In this document: one piece after another, positions 58,051 to 64,000 of the stretch | Numbering within the stretch: the first letter of the stretch is position 1 | Layout of the letters: each line of letters begins with the position of its first letter | Assembly (NCBI RefSeq): GCF_001667945.1 | Contig: NZ_LZJK01000034.1 | Location: forward strand, 1-64,000 | Length of the DNA stretch: 64,000 nucleotides | Origin: Mycolicibacter sinensis | Lineage (GTDB): Bacteria; Actinomycetota; Actinomycetes; Mycobacteriales; Mycobacteriaceae | Direction: 5' to 3' | The notes under the pieces: model-generated | The model's input: the letters and a program-made list of their open reading frames with translations, nothing else | What the model was told of the DNA's origin: nothing | Databases searched by the model: none | Translations under genes and position numbers: made by a program

Positions 58051-59321
58051 TCGATTTCGCGCTGATACCGCCGGAGGTCACCTCCGGCCAGATGTACACC
58101 GGCCCGGGCGCCGAATCGCTGCTGGCCGCCGCCACCGCGTGGGAGGGGCTGGCCGCCGAGCTGCACTCGACGATGACCTCCTACCGGGCGGTGCTCACCA
58201 GCTTGACCGGCGAGGCGTGGGTCGGCACTTCGGCGGCGGCCATGATCGCCGCGGCGACGCCGTTCGTGGAGTGGATGTCGACCGCGGCAGCGCAGGCGAC
58301 CCAAGCGGCGGTGCAGGCCGGTGCCGCGGCCAGCGCATTCGAGGTGGCGCTGGCCGCGGTGGTGCCGCCGCCGGTGATCGCGGCCAATCGCAGCCTGCGG
58401 GCAGCGTTGCTGGCGAGCAATACCTTCGGGCAGAACACCGCGGCAATCGCGGCCGCCGACGCGCAGTACGCGCAGATGTGGGCCCAGGACGCCGCGGCGA
58501 TGTTCACCTATCAGGCCGCCGCGGCGGCCGCCACCCGGCTGACACCGTTCGCGCCGCCGCCACAGGCCGGCAACACCGGACCGGGTGCCGCCGCTGCCGG
58601 GGACGCCTCCGAGATCGCCGGGATCTATGAGGGGCTGTTCAGCACTCTCGGCGGGGTGATGAAGTTCGGCGGCCTCGGCAACTTCGTGCTGAGCGGGCCC
58701 AACTTCGGCATGGTCCAGTTCAAGACGTTCTACAAGCCACAGGCGGTGCTGCCGGAGATTCCCAAGTCCGCGCTGGGGGCTGGGCTGGGCGGGAAAGGGA
58801 TAGCTGGGCTGGGCGGGAGCGGGATGAACGCCGGCATGACTCGCGCGGTGACGGCCGGTGTGGGCACCGCGCCGTCGGTCGGGGCACTGTCGGTGCCCCA
58901 GGGCTGGGCCACCGCCACCCCCGCCATCCGGCTGGCCGCGGCCTCGCTGCCGGCGGCCGGCGCCGCCGCGACACCGATGGCCGCGGCGACCGGCCTGCTC
59001 AACCCGGCCGCCCTGGGCGCGCTGACCGGCGGCGCGCTGGGCGCTCCCGGCTCGCAGCTGATCAACGGCGCCAACCTCCGCGGATCCGGCAAACCCGGCA
59101 AGGGCCAGGCCCCGGTGCAGCTCGACCGCGTCATCGCCCAGTTGCAGAAGCAGAAGGACGCCGTCCAGCACTGGCAGATCGACGAGGCCGGCCTGGATGA
59201 CCTGCTCGAGGAACTGTCCAAGAAACCCGGCTTCCACGCGGTGCACCTGAAGAAGGCCGCCAAAGACAGCGGCGCCACCGGGGCCGCAGGCTCGGCCGCA
59301 GCGACGGTAGCGGGCCCGTGA
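58047..59321 (+). CDS. PPE family protein (PPE-SVP)
   Basis: A 424-residue PPE protein: MIDFALIPPEVTSGQMYTGPG, AWVGTSAAAMIAAATPFVEW, TFGQNTAAIAAADAQYAQMW. Afterwards comes a less regular middle, VGALSVPQGWATA (SVP motif, about residue 280), and an unusual charged C-terminus: DRVIAQLQKQKDAVQHWQID and GLDDLLEELSKKPGFHAVHL, predicted amphipathic helices unlike the usual PPE tail. GTG 58047 overlaps the upstream PPE. Downstream DUF732 gene overlaps its stop by 4 bases. Confidence 0.92.
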   Translation: MIDFALIPPEVTSGQMYTGPGAESLLAAATAWEGLAAELHSTMTSYRAVLTSLTGEAWVGTSAAAMIAAATPFVEWMSTAAAQATQAAVQAGAAASAFEVALAAVVPPPVIAANRSLRAALLASNTFGQNTAAIAAADAQYAQMWAQDAAAMFTYQAAAAAATRLTPFAPPPQAGNTGPGAAAAGDASEIAGIYEGLFSTLGGVMKFGGLGNFVLSGPNFGMVQFKTFYKPQAVLPEIPKSALGAGLGGKGIAGLGGSGMNAGMTRAVTAGVGTAPSVGALSVPQGWATATPAIRLAAASLPAAGAAATPMAAATGLLNPAALGALTGGALGAPGSQLINGANLRGSGKPGKGQAPVQLDRVIAQLQKQKDAVQHWQIDEAGLDDLLEELSKKPGFHAVHLKKAAKDSGATGAAGSAAATVAGP

Positions 59322-59671
59322 AACTGCTACTGGCCCTGGCTGTTACGGCGGGACTCTGCCTTGCCGGTGCGGCTCCCGGGTACGCCGACCCCGAACGGGG
59401 CGCCCATCCCGATCCCGAAGACGCGGCCGGCGCTATCCACGACGCGGCCTTCCTGGAGTCATTGCGGGCCGCCGGGATCACCTACAGCAGCTCCGGTCAG
59501 GCCATCGAGGCTGCTCGCGCGGTCTGCGGCCTGGTCGACCGGGGCGAACCCGCCCTACAGGTGCTCTCCGACCTGAAGGACAACAATCCGGGTTTCACCA
59601 CCGACGGTGCGGCGCAATTTGCCGCCATCGCAGCGCACACCTACTGCCCGCACCAGCTGATCAAGAAGTGA
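59318..59671 (+). CDS. secreted DUF732 protein
   Basis: A 117-residue protein with a Sec signal peptide (LLLALAVTAGLCLAGAAPGYA, cleaving after YA near residue 23). The mature domain matches DUF732: DAAFLESLRAAGITYSSSGQAIEAARAVCGLVDRG, and TYCP near the end; the two Cys likely form a disulphide. Mycobacteria carry dozens of these small exported proteins with no settled function. GTG 59318 overlaps the PPE stop, so secreted under the same operon. Confidence 0.88.
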   Translation: MKLLLALAVTAGLCLAGAAPGYADPERGAHPDPEDAAGAIHDAAFLESLRAAGITYSSSGQAIEAARAVCGLVDRGEPALQVLSDLKDNNPGFTTDGAAQFAAIAAHTYCPHQLIKK

Positions 59672-59718
59672 CGGCCGCGTCCGACGAGCAGCAGCACCCG
59701 GCAGGACCTGTTCTCCAG

Positions 59719-60168
59719 TTAGCCGCCGCTGGGAGCGGGAGACGGGGCGGGCGGCCGGGGCTGGGGCACGAAGCCCTTCAGGACGTCGGGCAGGCCCACC
59801 GACTGCTGCGGTGCCGGAGCGCAGGTCGGCGGGCATTCGGTCAACTGCCAGGGCGCGCAGCGGTCGGTCCGGAACGCGGTGTCGCTGGGTTCGATCAGCA
59901 CCACCTGCGCCTTCTTGGTCATCGCGCTGTCGACGATCTTGTCGCCGCTGACCCGGCGCCAATAGCAGGCATTCCCGTCGCGCGGCCCGTCGGAGCGGTA
60001 GGTCCCCGGGGCGATGTCCTTGCCGACGGTGAACGTGCCGTCGGTGTCGATCACCGACTTCGGCGCCGGTGGGGGAGTCGGCGTCGGTTCGGCCCCGGCG
60101 ACCCCGCCGGCCGCCCAGGTCATCGCCAGCACGGCCGCCGCCGGCCCGGCCAACTTCTTCGGTCTCAT
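59719..60168 (-). CDS. exported protein of unknown function (Pro-rich tail)
   Basis: A 149-residue protein with an N-terminal signal (KKLAGPAAAVLAMTWAAGGVAGA, cleavage near residue 26) then TPTPPPAPK and a compact domain: DTDGTFTVGKDIAPGTYRSDG, NACYWRRVSGD, VVLIEPSDTAFRTDRCAPW, typical of a recurring actinobacterial secreted domain with two or more Cys pairs; it ends with a Pro-rich tail (PQPRPPAPSPAPSGG). ATG 60168 is chosen, TACCCT lying 8 bases upstream as a possible -10. Function unknown; probably periplasmic or cell-wall. Confidence 0.82.
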   Translation of the reverse strand: MRPKKLAGPAAAVLAMTWAAGGVAGAEPTPTPPPAPKSVIDTDGTFTVGKDIAPGTYRSDGPRDGNACYWRRVSGDKIVDSAMTKKAQVVLIEPSDTAFRTDRCAPWQLTECPPTCAPAPQQSVGLPDVLKGFVPQPRPPAPSPAPSGG

Positions 60169-60197
60169 ACCAGGTGAGGGTACCGACCCGGAGGAGG

Positions 60198-60839
60198 CTA
60201 CGGCTTGACGCCGACCGTCAGCAGGTCCGACACCAGCAGCGTCCAGGCCGGCCGCGCCACCCGGTGCTGGTCGGCGACGGTAAACCCGGCGTCGGTGAAG
60301 AGCGTGCGCATCTCGGTCGGCGTCGGCTGGTGTGCCGGACTCCACCGGCCGCCCAGCAACCGGCGCAGCGGAATGCGGCGGCGGGGGCTCAGCGCGGTGA
60401 CCGCCGCCATCCCGCCCGGCGCCAGCACCCGATAGAACTCCCGTACCGCCGCCGGCTGGTCGAAGAAGTGAAACGCCGAGCTGGTCACGACCGCGTCGAG
60501 CGCCCCGTCATCGAACGGCAGGCGCTCGGCCGGACCGGTCAGCCACTGCACCCGCGTCGAGCGCGCCCGCGCCTCGTTGAGCATCCCGGTGGACATGTCC
60601 ACGCCGTAGACGGCTTCGGGCCGCAATTCGCGTTCTATGCGGTCGGCGAGGATGCCGGTGCCGCAGGCGATGTCGGCGACGCGGGACGGTTGGTGCGTGC
60701 GCAGCGCGGCGACCAGCTCGTCCTGGGCCGGCCGATACACCCAGCGTTGCAGGTAGCGGGCATCGTAGGCGGGCGCAGCCCAGGTCCAGAACCGGGTGAT
60801 CGCGTGGTTGAATCCTCTGCGCGGGATGGGAGCTGCCAC
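60198..60839 (-). CDS. SAM-dependent methyltransferase (class I)
   Basis: A 213-residue methyltransferase-11-like protein: VADIACGTGILADRIE is SAM motif I, YGVDMSTGMLNEAR motif II, LPFDDGALDAVVTSSAFHFF the motif III region, then REFYRVLAPGGMAAVTAL. Acceptor unknown. GTG 60839 follows TAGATT by 7 bases, so leaderless. Divergent from the rhomboid gene, from which it is separated by 40 bp. Confidence 0.86.
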   Translation of the reverse strand: MAAPIPRRGFNHAITRFWTWAAPAYDARYLQRWVYRPAQDELVAALRTHQPSRVADIACGTGILADRIERELRPEAVYGVDMSTGMLNEARARSTRVQWLTGPAERLPFDDGALDAVVTSSAFHFFDQPAAVREFYRVLAPGGMAAVTALSPRRRIPLRRLLGGRWSPAHQPTPTEMRTLFTDAGFTVADQHRVARPAWTLLVSDLLTVGVKP

Positions 60840-60846
60840 GGCGTGA

Positions 60847-60852
60847 AATCTA
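60847..60852 (-). promoter_or_regulatory. -10 box for a leaderless transcript
   Basis: Minus-strand TAGATT, then 7 bases, then the GTG of the methyltransferase gene. Fully consistent with TANNNT leaderless promoters in this window. Confidence 0.55.
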
Positions 60853-60879
60853 CCGCCGCGTCGATGAGAAGGTGTAACC

Positions 60880-61674
60880 ATGACCGTCTGCTACCGGCAC
60901 CCCGACCGGCCCACCGCGCTGCGCTGCACCCGATGTGAGCGCTACATCTGCGGCGACTGCATGCGTAGCGCCGCCGTCGGGCAGCACTGTGTGGACTGTG
61001 CCCAGCAGGACGCCGCGCCGCGCCGGTCCCGCCCGCTGGTCCGGGCCGCCTCTGGGACGCCGGTGATCAGCTACGGGCTGATCGCGCTGAACGTGCTGGC
61101 CTTCATCGGGCAGATGTCGTCTCACCAGCTGGACTCCGAGTTGGTGCTCTGGTCACCAGCGGTCGCCGAGGGGCAGCTCTACCGCCTGCTGACGTCGGCG
61201 TTCCTGCACTACGGCCCGATGCATCTGCTGCTGAACATGTGGGCGCTGTATGTGGTCGGCCCGTCGTTGGAGAGCATGCTCGGCCGGATACGGTTCAGTG
61301 CGCTGTACCTGCTCAGCGCGCTGGGCGGCTCGGTCGCGGTCTATCTGCTGGCGCCGCTGAACACCGCCACCGCCGGCGCCTCGGGCGCCATCTTCGGCTT
61401 GTTCGGCGCGACGTTGATTGTCGGTCGACGGCTGCGGATGGACGTGGGCTGGGTCGCCGCGGTGATCGGAATCAACCTGGTGTTCACCTTCACCATCCCG
61501 CGGATCAGCTGGCAGGGGCATGTCGGCGGGTTGCTCACCGGGTTGGTGGTCGCGCTGGCCTACGTGTATCCCCCGCAGCAGAGCCGGACTCGCATCCAGG
61601 CTTGGGCCAGTCTTGCGCTGCTGGCGCTGTTCGTTGCGCTGATCTGGTGGCGCACTGCCGAATTGGTCGCCTGA
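60880..61674 (+). CDS. rhomboid intramembrane serine protease with N-terminal zinc finger
   Basis: A 264-residue membrane protein. The first 45 residues have CYRHPDRPTALRCTRC, CGDC and HCVDC, a B-box-like zinc site. Six or so membrane helices follow from residue 63 (ISYGLIALNVLAFIGQM). The rhomboid core: LTSAFLHYGPMHLLLNMWAL, GASGAIFGLFGA with the catalytic Ser about residue 169, and SWQGHVGGLLTG with His about residue 214. It cleaves membrane-spanning substrates within the bilayer; the finger may bring a partner. ATG 60880 follows AGAAGG. Family common in mycobacteria (Rv0110-type). Confidence 0.9.
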   Translation: MTVCYRHPDRPTALRCTRCERYICGDCMRSAAVGQHCVDCAQQDAAPRRSRPLVRAASGTPVISYGLIALNVLAFIGQMSSHQLDSELVLWSPAVAEGQLYRLLTSAFLHYGPMHLLLNMWALYVVGPSLESMLGRIRFSALYLLSALGGSVAVYLLAPLNTATAGASGAIFGLFGATLIVGRRLRMDVGWVAAVIGINLVFTFTIPRISWQGHVGGLLTGLVVALAYVYPPQQSRTRIQAWASLALLALFVALIWWRTAELVA

Positions 61675-61678
61675 CCTC

Positions 61679-61708
61679 AAGCGTGTCCTCCCGGTAGGAC
61701 GCCTGCTT
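61679..61708 (+). terminator. hairpin after the rhomboid gene
   Basis: Stem AAGC-GTGTCCT / AGGACGC-CT-GCTT, 11 pairs with a 2-base bulge and a 6-base loop (CCCGGT), begins 4 bases after the stop. No T-tract, as is usual for mycobacteria. Confidence 0.45.
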
Positions 61709-61778
61709 GCCCCCTAAGCTTTCGGTGGTCCACCAGCGAGAGGATCGACCAATCGGCGCCAACGGCGACCAGGATGAG

Positions 61779-63878
61779 ATGAGTCGACCGGTCGGGAACC
61801 GGACTCGCCGGGCCACCACGATGCGCACCTCGGGCAAATCCCGCTGGGTTGCGCCGGCCCCGCGTGCCGCCCGGTTGACCACTGCACGCGCCGCGGACCG
61901 GATTCGGCGGGAGCGGCGACGGCCGGGCATTCACGCCCTCGACGGCCTGCGCGCGGTAGCCGTCGCGTTGGTGCTGGCCGATCACGGTGGCGTCCCCGGG
62001 GTGTCGGGTGGATTCATCGGCGTGGATCTGTTCTTCGTGCTGAGCGGATTCCTGATCACCTCGCTGCTGGTCGACGAGCTGCACCGGACCGGGCGAATCG
62101 ACCTCAGAGGATTCTGGATCCGGCGCGGCCGACGGCTGCTGCCCGCCCTGGTGCTGATGGTGCTGACCGTCGCGATCGCCCACGAGCTGCTGCCGTCGGA
62201 CGCGGTGGTGGGGCTACGAGAGGACGCGGTCGCGGCGTTTTTCTGGGTGGCCAACTGGCGATTCGTCGCCCAGCACACCGACTACTTCACCGAGGCGGGC
62301 ACGCCGTCACCGCTGCAGCACACCTGGTCGCTGGGTGTCGAGGAGCAGTACTACTTCCTCTGGCCGCTGCTGCTCATCGCCGTTGCCCTGCTGTTGGCGT
62401 TTCGGGCCCGGCGCCACGGCCGCCTGGCCACCGTCGGCGGGGTGCGCCTGACGGTCTTTCTGCTGGCCAGCGCCGGCGCGGCAGTGTCGGCGACAGCGGC
62501 CGAGGTGCTGGCCTCTGACGCCACCCGCGACCGCGTCTACTTCGGCACCGACACCCGGGCGCAAGCGCTGCTGATCGGCGCCGCGGCCGCGGCGCTGCTG
62601 GTGGCGGACTGGCCCGCGCTGACGGCCGGCTGGTCGGTGGTCCGCACCCGCCGGGGCCGCTGGGTCGCCCGGCTGTTGCCGCTGGCCGGGCTGGCCGTGC
62701 TGGCGGTGGCCGCACACCGCGCCACCGGTAGCGCCGCGGAGTTCCAGGGCGGTCTGCTGACCACCGTCGCCGTCGCCGCGATCGCGGTGATCGCGCCGGT
62801 CGCGCTGCACCAGAGCGGGCTGGTGGCCCGCGCGTTGGCCTGGGCTCCGCTGGTCTGGCTGGGGACCATCTCCTACGGCGTGTACCTGTGGCACTGGCCG
62901 GTCTTTTTGGTGCTCACCGGCGAGCGCACCGGATGGTCGGGATGGACGCTGTTCGCCGCGCGGTGCGCCGTCACCTTGGTGGTGGCCGGGGTGTCCTGGT
63001 GGGCCATCGAGGAGCCGATCCGCCGCTGGCGGCCGGCGCAGGTCTCCCTGCTGCCGCTGGGTGCGGCGGTGAGCGCCACCGCGGTGGCGGTCACGGTGTT
63101 CGTGGTTCCGGTCGTCGAGCGGCCCACCGCCGAGACCGGCGTGATTCCCGACGTGGCCGCGGCCGCGGCGGTGTCCCCGTCGCCGCCGAGCCGCCAGCGT
63201 CCGGCGCCGGTGCGCCATGACCCCAACCGGCCGCGCACCGTTTCGGTGTTCGGTGACTCGATCGGGTGGACCGTGATGCACTATCTGCCGCCCACCCCCG
63301 GCTACCACTTCATTGACCACACCGTCGTCGGTTGCAGCATCGTGCGGGCCGGGCCCTACCGCTGGGCCGGCAAGACCATCGATCAGGGGTCCGAGTGCGA
63401 CGGGTGGCCGGCGCGGTGGGCGCGGCAGGTCAAGGCCGACCAGCCCGACGTGGTGCTGCTGTTCGCCGGCCGCTGGGAGACCGTGGACCGCGTCAACGAG
63501 GGCCAGTGGACCCACATCGGTGACCCGACGTTTGACGCCTACCTGACCGCGGAGCTGCGGCACGCCCTCGACGTGCTGGAGTCCGCCGGCAGCCGCGTTG
63601 TGGTGACGACGGTGCCCTACAGCCGCTATGGCGAGCGGCCCGACGGCAGCCTGTGGCCGGAGGACGATCCGAAACGCGTCGACCGCTGGAACGCCCTGCT
63701 GCGCCGAGTGGTCGCCGGGCGTGAGGCCGTGACGGTGATGGATCTGAACAAGAAGCTGGGGCCGAACGGCACCTACACCGCGAAAATCGACGGGATCAAG
63801 GTGCGCAGCGACGGCATTCACCTCACGCCCGAAGGGGTGAAGTGGCTGCTGCCGTGGCTGGAGGAATCGATCAGCTGA
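61779..63878 (+). CDS. membrane acyltransferase (OafA/YrhL type) fused to an SGNH domain
   Basis: About 699 residues. The acyltransferase-3 domain begins IHALDGLRAVAVALVLADHG with the catalytic-type His, then FIGVDLFFVLSGFLITSLL, WSLGVEEQYYFLWPLLLI and LGTISYGVYLWHWPVFLVL, spread over ten or so helices to about residue 430. A Pro-rich linker (SPSPPSRQRPAPVR) leads to an SGNH hydrolase/transferase domain: VFGDSIGWT with the Ser near residue 493, and SDGIHLTPEG carrying Asp/His near 678. Such two-domain proteins add acetyl or other acyl groups to surface glycans or lipids. ATG 61779 is a compromise; 61707 and 61821 are alternatives. Confidence 0.88.
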   Translation: MSRPVGNRTRRATTMRTSGKSRWVAPAPRAARLTTARAADRIRRERRRPGIHALDGLRAVAVALVLADHGGVPGVSGGFIGVDLFFVLSGFLITSLLVDELHRTGRIDLRGFWIRRGRRLLPALVLMVLTVAIAHELLPSDAVVGLREDAVAAFFWVANWRFVAQHTDYFTEAGTPSPLQHTWSLGVEEQYYFLWPLLLIAVALLLAFRARRHGRLATVGGVRLTVFLLASAGAAVSATAAEVLASDATRDRVYFGTDTRAQALLIGAAAAALLVADWPALTAGWSVVRTRRGRWVARLLPLAGLAVLAVAAHRATGSAAEFQGGLLTTVAVAAIAVIAPVALHQSGLVARALAWAPLVWLGTISYGVYLWHWPVFLVLTGERTGWSGWTLFAARCAVTLVVAGVSWWAIEEPIRRWRPAQVSLLPLGAAVSATAVAVTVFVVPVVERPTAETGVIPDVAAAAAVSPSPPSRQRPAPVRHDPNRPRTVSVFGDSIGWTVMHYLPPTPGYHFIDHTVVGCSIVRAGPYRWAGKTIDQGSECDGWPARWARQVKADQPDVVLLFAGRWETVDRVNEGQWTHIGDPTFDAYLTAELRHALDVLESAGSRVVVTTVPYSRYGERPDGSLWPEDDPKRVDRWNALLRRVVAGREAVTVMDLNKKLGPNGTYTAKIDGIKVRSDGIHLTPEGVKWLLPWLEESIS

Positions 63879-64000
63879 TGTGGCCGAGCACCGGCTCTGA
63901 CCTGCATTGAGTGCAACGTCACAGCGGTCTCGAGGTGCCGGAATAAAATTAGTTTTGCTAACGTAGTTTTTATCGGCGCAGCGTCGCGCCCCTTCAAAAA
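63879..64000. other. intergenic end of window, AT-rich promoter-like
   Basis: After the acyltransferase stop comes a GC-rich 70-bp stretch, then an AT-rich island from about 63942 (AAAATTAGTTTTGCTAACGT and TTTTTATCG). AGTTTTGCTAACG resembles regulator half-sites. It probably precedes a gene outside the window. Confidence 0.3.

Noticed and set aside
1..64000. CRISPR arrays, transposases, integrases, toxin-antitoxin pairs or phage genes
   Set aside because: I looked for spaced repeats, DDE/recombinase motifs and small paired ORFs and found none that stand up.

Overview
The window is high-GC actinobacterial DNA from a non-tuberculous Mycobacterium or close relative (Mycolicibacter/Mycolicibacterium type). 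Supporting signs are a PE/PPE pair, two further PPE-SVP genes, two MmpS/MmpL pairs, a HadA-HadB-like dehydratase, CadI/ArsI, many F420-type (LLM) oxidoreductases, Tat-exported DUF1906 proteins, and many leaderless GTG/ATG starts with a TANNNT box 6-7 nt upstream. Coding density is very high. No tRNA, rRNA, complete insertion sequence, prophage or CRISPR array was seen.

Layout. 1-4.6 kb: a 5'-truncated GH5 glycosidase, an FAD-dependent dehydrogenase, a Tat-exported DUF1906 protein, a carotenoid-hydratase-like membrane protein and, on the opposite strand, a second GH5 C-terminal remnant. 4.6-10.1 kb: a TetR gene diverging from a tight row (acyl-CoA thioesterase, VOC protein, aldehyde dehydrogenase, SDR, LLM oxidoreductase) across a perfect 20-bp palindrome; this looks like a regulated oxidation pathway for an acyl or aldehyde compound. 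10.1-13.1 kb: HD hydrolase, second DUF1906 paralogue, PPE and PE. 13.1-13.85 kb: the only long gene-poor gap. 13.85-18.8 kb: SDR/TetR pair, LLM oxidoreductase, NTF2-like protein, alpha/beta hydrolase, SRPBCC protein and a leaderless TetR whose -10 box lies in its own palindrome. 18.7-25.7 kb: cydABDC (cytochrome bd oxidase and its exporter) followed by a fused HadA/HadB-type dehydratase. 25.8-34.9 kb: a SCO6745-like protein, then an IclR-type regulator diverging from an SDR, an acetoacetate-decarboxylase-like protein and three tandem paralogous amidohydrolases, ending at a convergent HsaA-like flavin monooxygenase and a TetR.

35-38.8 kb: small membrane protein + mmpS + mmpL operon. 38.9-41 kb: arsenic locus (ACR3 pump and CadI/ArsI lyase, divergent ArsR). 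41.1-46.97 kb: TetR, D-aminoacylase-like amidohydrolase, SRPBCC protein, cytochrome P450, SDR and TetR. 47.2-50.2 kb: second aldehyde dehydrogenase, LLM oxidoreductase and a Tat-exported protein. 50.2-56.6 kb: MDMPI-fold protein and FAD monooxygenase, then a second mmpS/mmpL operon divergent from a TetR gene carrying an in-frame 60-bp tandem repeat. 56.8-59.7 kb: PPE-PPE-DUF732 operon with no PE partner. 59.7-64 kb: exported protein, methyltransferase, rhomboid protease with a zinc-finger head, and a membrane acyltransferase fused to an SGNH domain.

The main theme is lipid, steroid or xenobiotic degradation modules, each with a local TetR/IclR/ArsR regulator and a visible inverted repeat in the divergent promoter, interspersed with envelope-lipid export (MmpL), respiration (cytochrome bd) and secreted PE/PPE proteins. 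The best candidates for something undescribed are the IclR-controlled decarboxylase/triple-amidohydrolase cluster, the TetR-controlled thioesterase-VOC-ALDH-SDR-LLM row, and two repeat elements embedded in coding DNA (a 23-bp inverted repeat at an mmpL 3' end and a 60-bp tandem duplication in a tetR).
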